Shown here: positions 10,661 to 20,879 of the stretch, in pieces
Layout: every line of letters starts with the position of its first letter
How positions within the stretch are numbered: the stretch's first letter is position 1
Assembly: GCA_029891345.1 (NCBI GenBank)
Contig: CM056994.1
Coordinates: 141,010,457 to 141,074,456 of the forward strand
Length of the DNA stretch: 64,000 nucleotides
From: Dryococelus australis
Lineage: Eukaryota; Arthropoda; Insecta; Phasmatodea; Phasmatidae
Reading direction: 5' to 3'
Made by a program: the position numbers and the translations under genes
The notes under the pieces: model-generated
Databases searched by the model: none
What the model was told of the DNA's origin: nothing
Seen by the model: only the letters and a program-made list of their open reading frames with translations

Positions 10661-13190
10661 CTATCCTAGACTCCACTGACTCTCCTATAACTCATTTATT
10701 ATATGACTCCTAATAACTCATTTATTATAACATTATATATTATTTGATTTATATAATAGAACTCAGCAGAGAACAATTAGCATATATCTGTGTGTACATT
10801 TATAATACTCTTGACAACACAATCTTATAGCAATATTTAGTGGTAGATAAATGTCAACCCTAACATTGCCAGATTACTTATGTTAAGGTGATAGGTAATG
10901 GGGGCTCGTGAAGTACTGTTATGCCCTAACCAAAACAAGGGTTATGCTCACCAATTAACTCACAGCAGCAAGGGCCTAGAGCTCTTCTAGGTAAGGTCTG
11001 GTAAGTTGCCTTCTGCTTTGTGTCGCCTCCGACTCCTTATACACTCTGTCTCTGTTATCGCATTGCGTAGCCATCTAGGGTAACTTTGGTGGGGGGAGAT
11101 GCCTGAGATGGCGTTTAAATACTCTGGCGATATAGTGAATGTCTTACAAACATTTCGCTCGGCCCATAATATATAATGTATGTGTACGGCACCTTGTTGC
11201 CACAACAATAACCCACCCACCCCTGTCAAAATAACAGCCATCCCCGGCTGTATTAGTAGTAGTATTCAGAGTAATACGATCAGAGAAATGATAAACTTCG
11301 GTGTATTGGGGTGGTAGGGTTGAAGAGGCCAAGGAGCTCAAGGCAACGACGATTGTAGACATATGATAGTATATGCGATAGTATATAAGTTCGGTATCGA
11401 ATCCATAACCCTAAGTACGAGTCTCTGTTTTACAATTAATTATAACTGTGTTATGTCCTGGAATGTTTATGTAGAATTTTTTTGTGCAAGTGACAAGGTA
11501 GAACATGGCAATAATAATATTCAAGTGAAATTAGTTACATAATAAACAATACAATTATTTAGTTAATCAGCCTGTGCATGTTGTATAGCGAGCTCGACAA
11601 CATACCAGGGAAATATTACCGTAAAAAGTTATGTTACTCTAAGGCAACATGCCGGCTGGATGAAATATGCTACGTACAAAAATGTACCAATATGCGATAT
11701 TATCAGTTTTTAAATACTGGAAAATTGAGGCACACTTAAAAGAGGAACAAGATACAAGTTTGTACTGTGACTGCCAGTGCAACAGAAAACAATTATTCGA
11801 CAGTTGGCAGTGCCGGACAGGTGTGCCTTCAATTGTTAGCAGTGTGTTAGTGATGTGGCAGAAAAAGACAACAGTAAACGTGGCATGTGTATTTACAACT
11901 TCAAGTAGTTATGTTCTACGGTTCTTAAATATATTATCTTTTAACTAAGCAGATAAGTACATGCGATTCGTAATGCTAAACTCTGAATGGAAATAGTTAC
12001 TGAAAATTAAGTAAGATTGTAGTTATATGTTATATGACATGGCGATTGCTATCTTGCTAATTGGTATTTATAGGACTTCTTTAAAAACGAACATGAGAAA
12101 CTTAACATTTAAGTACAAATTAAAATAAATTTTCATAAGCTTACTCACAATCCGGATTAATAAATGCCAGTGGTGTGAGACATGACATATATCATTTCTT
12201 GAAGTTGACATCACTGTTCAATATGGCAACTGTTTTTGTAAAATTTCACACATGGAATATACTTGAATAATTCGTAGTGTCCGTTTATACACACGTGTAT
12301 GCTCAGGCAGCAGTTGTCAATGTAACACCAGTGAGAGTTCGGTGCGATAAAGTCTTTTCACTTGAACATATATTCAGAAGCAATGTTTTTGTATCACTTT
12401 ATATCTGGTGTAAGGTTGAATCAGCAATATATCTTTCAGCTTTGTGCACTATTGAAACAGAACCTCTTAGATAGCCTATAAGTTAGGCATTAGTGAAAAC
12501 TTATATAATAGAAATTATAAAAGCCTTACATAAAAAATATTATTACAAAATTTCAAGAAAATATTAGTACACTTAAAATATAACAAAAGTTAACCAATAT
12601 CTTAAATGCTATCAGATTAGTTTCATAAAAGTTTGTTTTATTTGGAAATATATATACAACATTGCAACAGTATAGGAAATATCTGCATATAAGGGTAGGG
12701 AATATTAAAAGAGTACTCATCTTACAGCTAACTTAATTACTAACTTACTAACCTATGATCATATGGAAATTACCAAGGTGCTTTGCACCTGAATAGAAGG
12801 CACCATTAAAAAATATAGACACCATAATTATCACTGCACGTAGAGGCAGGATAGTGATATACAATCAGCAAAACATATTAGTGCAGTCATTGTGTGCGAT
12901 TTTAAAAGATAATATCATGTTTGAACTTATTATTGATGCCAGGAGGCATTGAAATCTGGGTATAAATATTCTTTGATTAATAATTAAATTGGTCTAAAAA
13001 TGGAACAATATACCTGTATTTACATTGAAGTGACTGGTAAACATTGTAAACTCCATACACTGAGGCGTAAGAAAAAAAACTAATTAAAAATGAAGAGAGA
13101 GTTGGTACTCTTATAGACACAAGAAAATATATAAAAAAATACTTGGGCATAATATATAGGTAGTGATATAATGAGTCTGCAATTATTCAC
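10661..13190. other. gene-free stretch, with the presumed 3' LTR of the errantivirus-like element at its right end
   Basis: No supported gene. The short open frames at 10987-11362 (-), 11667-11948 (+) and 12277-12474 (+) match nothing I recognise. The last few hundred bases before 13191 should be the 3' LTR of the env-bearing element, starting TGTGAATAATTGC on -. I cannot define its far end. Confidence 0.4.
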
Positions 13191-13191
13191 A

Positions 13192-13210
13192 CTTTTCTTT
13201 TTCTTTTTTT
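13192..13210 (-). other. polypurine tract before the presumed 3' LTR
   Basis: On - it is AAAAAAAGAAAAAGAAAAG, followed at once by TGTGAATAATTGC, which would be the LTR start. It lies about 70 bases after the env stop at 13282-13284, the expected position. Confidence 0.55.
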
Positions 13211-13281
13211 GATTCCACATAAAATGCAATTGTAACTTACTTAGGTGGGTTAATCTGTGCAAGCAACACAGACAATTTAAT

Positions 13282-14760
13282 CTACTTTATATTAAACATT
13301 ATGATAGCAAACACTAGTATAAGAACCACACCCAAGGACACATAATCATAGAGGGTGGGGTCTAGCACTGAAAATAGTTTTGTAGACCTGAACTTACCAA
13401 GCGTAGACACTGGAGTTACATATAAGTACTGGTAGATCAGTATGCTTTACATGCCAGTGTTAAGTGCCGCAGTTATATTGTAAAAATGGATGCCATCCTG
13501 GAGGGAAAGTTGTGTAAGTGAAATGATTGCTCTGTGAGCCAATGAACGGGGATGGCAGTCTGTTGAAGGGAGATGATTGGCACACGAACATCACACAGAT
13601 GTTTGGCCTCTATAAAGGTAGTGTCAGGTGTGGCAATCTGACAGCCACATGGTAAATGGAGTTGGACTGTTCCTAATTGCGATTGGTGATATTCTTGTTT
13701 AGTAATTTGTTTACACATTGTACTATCGTAGGTGCAGGAGGATTCGATAATTCATATTATTGGGGGGAAATACTAATGATATAAAAGGAACTGTCCTGAG
13801 CGCAGTGAAATTTGTAGGCAGAAAACAGTGATGTAATATCTGACAATAATAATACTGATTTCACATATTTTGCATTTTCGCACGTAAGTGATTCTGGTGG
13901 GATGAATACAACATCCTGTGTTTGGCCTGATGGGCGAGGGATTACTTTGACAGTATCAGTCGTCAGGTGAATCGCAATGGTGGGAGATGGCATTTGGACG
14001 GTGCATGATTTGTTGTGAAACGATACGGGACTGACTTTAGGTTGTACACTTTCCACATGCCATTGTCTTTGGTGACTGACACTTGCAGCTTTATGACTAG
14101 CTGTTGTTGTGAAAAAGAGCATTTTGTTAGTTCATGGAAATAATACTTGTAAATTTCTGTGATATCAATGTTCAGCATTAAATTAAATTTTAATAGCTGA
14201 GTATTCAAATTAGTCAAATGATTGGATAGCTGAGACTTGTTAACTATGCTAAGCGGCAATTTGTGCAGATGACAGATATTGAATGAGAGAATCAATGGAA
14301 TGCTCAATCACAATATTATTTAGGAGTTGTGGATTACTCGTCACCAACAAGTTATACTCTGTTTCAATTATGTTAACTTTTTTAATAGCAGCTTGCTGTG
14401 TTCTCAAAACACTAATGATTCCATTTATTGCTGCAGACACAGAGTCACCCATTGCCTCGACCTTATGCTGTGTCTCATTGACGACCTTAAAACTAATTTA
14501 AGGACTTCATTGGTGGAGTGAATATTACTTGTAAGTGTTTGGATATTCTCGTCCAACATAGCATCATTTTGAAGTAGGGAAAGTAAGTGTTTATTCGTGA
14601 GGAAATTGCAGCACCAGGACCCAACATCCCCAACGACCTGGATGCCATGCTTGCTGCGAAAGTGAGTGCTGATGTCAATGTGCTAATCTCTCAGTACCCT
14701 GCGCTCGATATCCTTCAAGTACTTGAACAGAAGTTTTCCTTGTGCACAGAGAGTGTAGTT
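13282..14760 (-). pseudogene. env: errantivirus-type env remnant
   Basis: Overlapping open pieces on - (14452-14249, 14307-13963, 14122-13757, 13718-13473) follow one another in different frames. They carry the helical block with ISVLRTQQAAIKKVN, then HKLPLSIVNKSQLSNHL, a region with TKDNGMWKVYNLKSVP, a LPCGC motif (about 13648-13634) and a final hydrophobic segment (YVSLGVVLILVFAIIMF, 13345-13295) ending in a stop at 13282-13284. This matches the fusion-protein-like Env of insect errantiviruses, related to the baculovirus F protein, with a C-terminal membrane anchor and a short tail. The N-terminal part and any cleavage site are not recognisable. At least three frame changes make it inactive. 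Confidence 0.7.
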
Positions 14761-14837
14761 TCGTTCAGCACATACTATATGTAAATGCCTATCAATTGCA
14801 GAAGGCATGGACGCGAATTGGAGGGTTATCTTATAAA

Positions 14838-15460
14838 TTAATGGGTATACTCTGCCCGTAGACTATGTCGACTTCCGCTGGTACCCAATATATGCCACAG
14901 TGGGTCCGGAAGGTCGCGGGCAGCGACTAGGGACAGCTGTGAAAACAAAACACAACAGTACTGTGGCCTTGATGGCCATGTGGACGAGGCAAGTTGAAAG
15001 CTCGCCCCACTCCTTCTCTGCAGAGCTGCCACTGCCTCGCGTCGCCATGGGGACGGCTGGCACAAATGCAGAACGCCCTCGCGTCTGCATGCCGTTGCCA
15101 ACTGTGTTGAGTGACGAGAAGTACACTTTGTAGCAGCTCGTGCAGCACAGTGTAAGCAGTGAAGTGGGCAGCTGTGTTCCCCTTCCACACAACCCCTGGT
15201 AGTTTCGCAGTTACTGGGAGGAGAGCCGACCGGTAGGTATGCAGGCCGGCCGCCTCGAGTCGGCAGCTTCCTGGCGAGTGTCACATGTGCTGAGTCTGAG
15301 CGTGGTCAGCTTGGCCCAGTTGCAGTGGAAGCAAGCCCCTCGGTAGCGTTTTAAACAGCAGCTACAGTGCTGCTCAGAACTGGGCTTGTCTCAGATAATG
15401 AGCGACAGATACTGTAACTTATTGTAAGATACATATTAAAAACTATACATGGAAAATTAC
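14838..15460. other. GC-rich block inserted between integrase and env
   Basis: It is clearly GC-richer than its surroundings, contains CCGGCCGCCTCGAG and several GC-rich palindromic words, and gives open frames on both strands that look like composition effects. It separates the integrase C-terminus (about 15500) from env (14760). It may be an inserted SINE, a solo LTR or another small element. I found no terminal repeat. Confidence 0.4.
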
Positions 15461-15479
15461 TCTCAATATTGACATAAGG

Positions 15480-16832
15480 ACATGAAACTAGTGCGTAAAC
15501 GCAAGTTTGGTGTGTCTAGTACAGACTGTATCATACTTGAGTGGAAATGTTTTATTCGTCTGAATGAGGAACACATAGATTCTCCTAGAATATCAGTGAT
15601 CCTAATATGGACTGTGGTAATGATACATAAGAGCCTTCTGCCGACCTCTGTTGTGGACCCACACATAATCATTGATGCGCAATGTGTTCTTTTTTTGGGA
15701 ACGGTCAAATTGAGTCTTTCAGATAGCTTGTGCTTGGAGTAAATTTAATCTAGCTCTTTCACGGGCTTCAAGCAAATTTCTGACACCAGTTGTGTCCCCG
15801 ATCCCTTTTAGAATCTTGGCCTGCTAGGGCCTGTGCCGGAAGGGCAGCTTGTATGCCATGCAGTAAATAAAATGGCGTGAATTTCGTCGTAGTATTTGTA
15901 CTTGTGTTGTAGTTAAAAGAAATAAATTCCATGTATAAATCCCAGTTGGTTTGATCAGTGTTTGCACAAGCCGTAAGTTTGACCCCAATTATAAGGTTAG
16001 AAGCTTCTACAAGCCCGTTTCACCTAATGTTGTAAGCCGTGGTTCATAGTTTCTTTATGCCAAGGGACAGCAAAAGATTATGAACCAATTCATTTGGGAA
16101 ACTAGTGTCTGTCCAATAAAATTTGTTCAGGACAGTCAAATTTGCAGAACTATGTGTTTAACAAAACCGGCATAAGTGGCAGCGTTAATGGAAGGCACAG
16201 CCTTGGCTACCACATATCGAGTAGTGTACTCGGTCATGACAAGGATATATTGGACTTTGTGGACAGTGATGGGGAGGGGCACTTTCGCATCTTGAGCCCA
16301 AGTTTTTAGGAGCGGCTGGGGCGATATAGACGTCATATGACCTATTGGTTGTGAATTAATGGCCTTAGTTTTTTGACATGTAGAGCATGACTTTATGTAC
16401 TTCTTTACATTGGCAGTTATATTATCCCAGTAATAAGATTGCCTAATTTTTGTAAGGGTTTTGAGAGTACTGAAATGCCCTCCACCGAATATCGCATGTA
16501 TAATTTCAGGAAAATATTCCTGCGAAGCAAGAGTTAATTTACAGGGACCAAGAGGTTTGTTGAACTTGAAAAAATATTTCACCAATGCCTGTAATCTCAT
16601 ACCTATGGCTGAAATGACATTACTTAGTATCGGCCTGTTCGGGATTAAGGAGTGCTAACTTTAGCTGTTGGATATGATGGCCACGGTCGCATTCGCCGAC
16701 GAATGGGGAAATTTTAAAATAACGGGGCATAAATAGAAAATATAATCGCCATCGATTTTGATATATTCTTGTCCATGTGTGTACACAGGTAGAACAATAT
16801 GTGTTCTGTATTTTAAGGCCAGTTCGAAACAT
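15480..16832 (-). pseudogene. pol: integrase remnant of the errantivirus-like element
   Basis: On -, the piece 16600-16136 has the HHCC zinc-binding region: a His pair in HAIFGGGHFS and a Cys pair in SCSTCQKTK. The catalytic core begins after it. Further core pieces at about 16.1-15.76 kb include the typical NTDQTNWD and FTPFYLLHGIQA blocks. The C-terminal GPY/F-like region near 15700-15500 has VWVHNRGRQKA and MYHYHSPY, split by frame changes. The order and spacing are normal for a gypsy integrase. It is not functional because of stops around 16.13, 16.05 and 15.6 kb. Confidence 0.8.
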
Positions 16833-16999
16833 GTTGTCTCTAACTGAGGGATGCTATTTCCTTAAATTATTTGATTATTTACTTTGTATGTGGTGGTAAT
16901 TATTTTAAGATTTAGTGCATGGGAAAAATGTCTTTGTTTGCTAACACCCTGGCTATTCTGTCTCTATCTTGTTGGTATTGGGATTTAAAGTAATGCCTA

Positions 17000-17960
17000 A
17001 TATCATCCAAATGGCTTTTTATATATTAAGGAACAATATTTTTTAGCTCATCTGCTTTGTTAGTGTCTTTTGAATGGCTTTTGCAAAGCCATTTGTAGAG
17101 TGACGTGAATGTCATCTGTGGTGTTTAACTTCCTTAGAGTTCGCATTGACTGTGACTGTATTAGGGTGTACTTGAGGGAGAGTGGTAATTCTACTTAATG
17201 GGTTGGGGAGGGTGTTCAGCCTACCCTTAACAATGTGCACTTCAAAGTCGAATTCACTAAGATCTATTGCGATCTTTGGATTCTAACATTATGCTCTACC
17301 ATAAGGCATAGATATCGCATACTGGGGTGGTCGATTTCGATTTTAAATCGTCTACCATACAAATATTGAGGGAAATTATTACACAAGTACATAATAGCAC
17401 CAAGTTCTCTTTCTGTAGTATTCCAGTGCGATTCTTGAACTAATAGCTTTTTGGATGCAAAGACTATTATATGGTATTTTAGAGTGTGGGTCTTCCTGTA
17501 GGAAGGCTCCGCCTACTGCGTCATTACTGGCGTCGCATGCTAAAATAATTGGTCTGTCTTCATTAAAATTTCCGCAAAATAGCAGCTTCTAAAATAGCTT
17601 GTTTAAATTCAGAAAATGTTTCTTGATGAACTTCCTCCCACTGATATGACACAGTATGTTTCGTCAATTCAATAAGTGGCTATGCTAATGTTGCATAATT
17701 CATCATGTACCTTCGGATATACAATGTCATGCCGAGGAAGGTTCGAAGCTTTTTTCAAAATTGCTGGGGGTGCCATTTGTTCTATAGCTGAGACTTTATC
17801 AGGGTTGGTAGACATACCATAAGGGGTAATGACGTGACCCAATGATTTTACGGTCTGTTCAGCAAAAGTGTATTTCTTTGTGTTGACTTTGACATTAAAT
17901 AAATGCAAGCACCCGAAAATTTGCCAATGTTTTCTAGATGTTCTTCAAAATAGTTGCCTA
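17000..17960 (-). pseudogene. pol: RT thumb and RNase H remnant of the errantivirus-like element
   Basis: On -, 17908-17669 gives FNVKVNTKKYTFAEQTVKSL and GHVITPYGMSTNPDKVSAIE, the segment after the RT active site. Downstream fragments in shifting frames include ERELGAIMYLCNNFPQYLYG and the next segment, FKIEIDHPSMRYL, the standard gypsy RNase H core. Many stops interrupt it. Confidence 0.75.
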
Positions 17961-17964
17961 GTAT

Positions 17965-18656
17965 GAAGATATCATCTATATATAACAATAGTGGCTGTCC
18001 ATCTAAGGGGAACTAAAAGGTCGTTTATGAACATTTGAAAGTTCTGAGGGAATGTACTTAACCCCATTGGCATTCTTTTGAACTGGAATAAGCCCACACC
18101 GTCACTTTTAAATGCTAATGTGTGCTTGTCCTGCTCCCTAACTGGAATACTATAAAACCCAGTATATAGGTCTAAGCTCATGATGCATTGGTAGTTTTGA
18201 AGAGCATTTAATATGTATTCTGTACAAGGTAAAGGGTACTGCACCCTTGTCATATATTTGTTGAGTTTATGAAAGTTTGTAATAAATCGCAGGCCACCAT
18301 TTATATTTCGAAATGACAATGCTCGGTGCAGAATAAGGAGAATTTGTTTGTTTAATGATGACGGCCTTAATCATGTCATTAATTTGAACTAAAAGTTAAT
18401 TGCAAACTTTTGGGCTGATTCTGTATGGACGTGTGATGATGTGTTTTTCCGTACTCAATTCTAATTTAATTTCGAAGCCTTTAGCTTCCGATAGCTCTAA
18501 GATAGTGTTAGCAAACCTATCACTGTATTTATTGAGAATGTCATCAATTAATTTTTGTTCGGCAGAGAGCTTTTTGTTGATGTGAGGCCTCTGGTTGGTC
18601 TGTTTCAAAAGTCTCGAAAGCATTAGAATAGTGTTCAATAGAGTTACTTTACTCAT
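17965..18656 (-). pseudogene. pol: reverse transcriptase remnant of the errantivirus-like element
   Basis: On -, 18656-18396 carries the lead-in KGFEIKLELSTEKHIITRPY. The piece 18319-17972 carries GGLRFITNFHKLNKYM, then SLDLYTGFYSIPV and FKRMPMGLSTFP. The YIDD active-site tetrad is intact in nucleotide sequence at 17982-17971, but in a different frame from the preceding block. The RT fingers and palm are otherwise well conserved, so decay is mainly by small indels. Confidence 0.85.
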
Positions 18657-18880
18657 TCTCGCTTAAAACCCACATACAGGGGGATTTCCATAAATTTGCT
18701 AGCATTGTGTGAATGCATGAAGAAAATATTATATTTTAAAATTGGTATTAGGACATATTGTTGAATGAAGTCAATACCTAAAATGAAATTGTGTTGAAGG
18801 TTGTGAATAACTAGAAATCTTTGTACGTAGGTGCGACCCTTGTGGTGTTGCTGTGCGAAGTCCGACATGCTAATAGTCAA
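18653..18880 (-). pseudogene. pol: aspartic protease C-terminal remnant
   Basis: An open piece with FLVIHNLQHNFILGIDFIQ, the conserved ILGIDF end of gypsy proteases. The catalytic D-T/S-G part, which should lie just upstream (18.9-19.1 kb), is not recognisable there. Confidence 0.65.
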
Positions 18881-19499
18881 TATTAGGTTTGCCGCATCCT
18901 TTTTTGTCCGAACTAGATTGAGGAGGTGTGGCCCTGCTCGGCCTGGTTTTCAAAAAACGCTCATCATTGCGGAGCTCACTCCTTGTGTTATGAAAACATT
19001 CTGACTGCTCTACTATGCTATTGCATGTGGGTTGTGTCATAAAAATTGTTAATGGCGTCAAACCGAGTTTGTTTTTAAAGTTGCAAAAGCACTCCTAATG
19101 TTAGTAGAAACACAAATTTCTGGTGGGGAAATAGGCTGCAATGACGGCTTTAATGGCCTACATAGAAACACACCGCACAGGTATCTCGTGCGAGACTGCG
19201 TAGCCCGGTGATGTTTTGCTTAGCGCCAGGGGCGTTGCAATGTGTGGCATCATCGACATTTAGGTTGCGTGGTGCGGCTGTGGCGGTGTAACAACAGCAG
19301 GTTGCTGGACGCAGCAGGGGAAATTACGTGCTTGAGAATCTGGCTTGGGGACGGCTGCACATGCGCTGTTTCTTGTGTTGACATTTTACGCGACCGAGTT
19401 GCAATCGCCAGCATCAGTGATGTTTTGCTAATAACCTGCTGATAGTGAAATTGGTCTGAGTTAACAGCGGTAGACGGGAATTTGGTCATTGTGAAATGT

Positions 19500-20837
19500 A
19501 TCGTTGTTTTAGTTACCTGCGTCATGTTTACTTGCACAACATAATTTCGTGTAGAGAGTAGGGGTGGGGGTTTTGACTGAGAGTGATTCCCCTGGGCGAT
19601 AAATTGAGCAATTTCGGCGTAAATATGTTTGGCTTATTAAAAATTTCCCTACAGGTATTACAGACTCAGATGTCATTATCTTGTGTGGGGGAGATACGCT
19701 TTTCCGTGTAATTTTGCCCACAAACATATTCCTTATCATGTCTGTTTTGTCTCGGTTCTCCCCTGAAGGGGCCTGGCTGGTAGTGTGTGCTGTTTTTATA
19801 GGATCCTGGATGTATGTATCCCTTCTCTGTGGCCACTCAATTACAGTGGGCCGGTTGTTCCTGGGGTTAATGTACCTGTTTCAATGGGTTGTGAGTGGGG
19901 GTGGAAATGTATATGTTTGAACGTGTTTTTGAGGGTGTTTGTAATTGTTCTTGATAATTTCCAACTATGGTTTTAAAATCGCAATATCCGAATGTAGTTT
20001 AGTGTGTTGTGGGGTGGGTGAGTTCTGTTCAATGTTTTATGTGTATTTGTACATGTCAAGTTCAATGTTTTTATGGTTGTGTAGCAGCAGGGTCAGTGTT
20101 TTATTCTCTAACAGCAGACGTTTATTCGGCAAGTGGTGGCAAGAGAGATACCCAAATGATAGTAAGAAATTCTGGTTCAGGTAATTGTGGTGCACACTTA
20201 TATTTGTAAAATGTTAAATTTTCAAAATTATCTTGAACAGTTTCGCTGTGTTTCTGTTTGGTGGAGTGTAAGATTTGTCTGTACTTGTCTTATGCATCGA
20301 GTTTCAAGAGTGTCTGTAATAGTTTCTCCTCAATTTGCTTCCAAATGATATCAGCTGTTCTGGCATAATGCAGGTTCTCGTAGGTTCTCTTTGCAACCCC
20401 TGATACATAAAACTTTAATCGCCGTCGTTTTCAAGTTGTGACTTACTATTCACTTCACTTGCAGTGTTGAAGGTGCCTAAGAATTCTTCGATACATTCGT
20501 TACTTTTCCCTGAGATGGTGGAAATGTGTCTTGGGGGGGGGGGGGGGGGTTGTAAAAGAATTGTGTGGGTATTGGTACGTTGGGCAAATGTGGGATTTGT
20601 TCTGTATTGTTAGAAGCATTGTTAGACTGTTGTTTAGTTGTGTAAATGATGGCTATTTTTTGTGTTCAGGAATGTTAGAGATTTGCTAGAGATGTGAGTA
20701 TAGTCTCTCTTGTTTATGAAACTATTCCAATATGATGAAATGGGTATTTTCATTGGTTGAATGGTTTGGTGGTGTTTCTTGCTTGTATGGCCTATCAGTA
20801 TGGTAGTAGCAATGTCTGAAATGTGTGATTGGGCCAT
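19500..20837 (-). pseudogene. gag: gag remnant of the errantivirus-like element
   Basis: A plausible start ATG at 20837 opens a 67-residue piece (MAQSHISDIATTILIG). Further on, - frames give SGKSNECIEEFLGTFNTASE (about 20515-20455), then, after a frame change, KFYVSGVAKRTYENL and ADIIWKQIEEKLLQTLL. This is the same capsid skeleton as the gag at 8.0-8.4 kb. A run of 17 C on - (G on +, 20533-20549) interrupts the N-terminal part. From 19.7 kb downward the frame is lost. A Cys pair at about 19.67 kb is not a convincing zinc knuckle. Confidence 0.65.
20533..20549 (+). repeat. G17 homopolymer
   Basis: A run of 17 G on + inside the gag remnant. It may be a real G-tract or an assembly error. Confidence 0.9.
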
Positions 20838-20879
20838 TGCTGTAGTTTAGGTTAACCATAGGAGTGAGGATGTTCTGAT

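Larger units (their letters stand above)
13192..20837 (-). mobile_element. errantivirus-like (gypsy with env) endogenous retroelement, degenerate
   Basis: Reading on -, the order is gag (20837 to about 19.5 kb), protease (18880-18653), RT (18656-17965), RNase H (17.7-17.0 kb), integrase (16832-15480), env (14760-13282), then a polypurine tract (13210-13192). This is the full order of an insect errantivirus-type element. Every gene is broken by frameshifts and stops. No matching 5' LTR was found upstream of gag, where a TATGG-rich repeat takes over at about 20880. A GC-rich block at 14838-15460 looks foreign to the element. Confidence 0.85.

Noticed and set aside
14838..15284. 148-residue and overlapping open frames on both strands
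   Set aside because: GC-rich composition effect; overlapping frames in both directions and no known domain.
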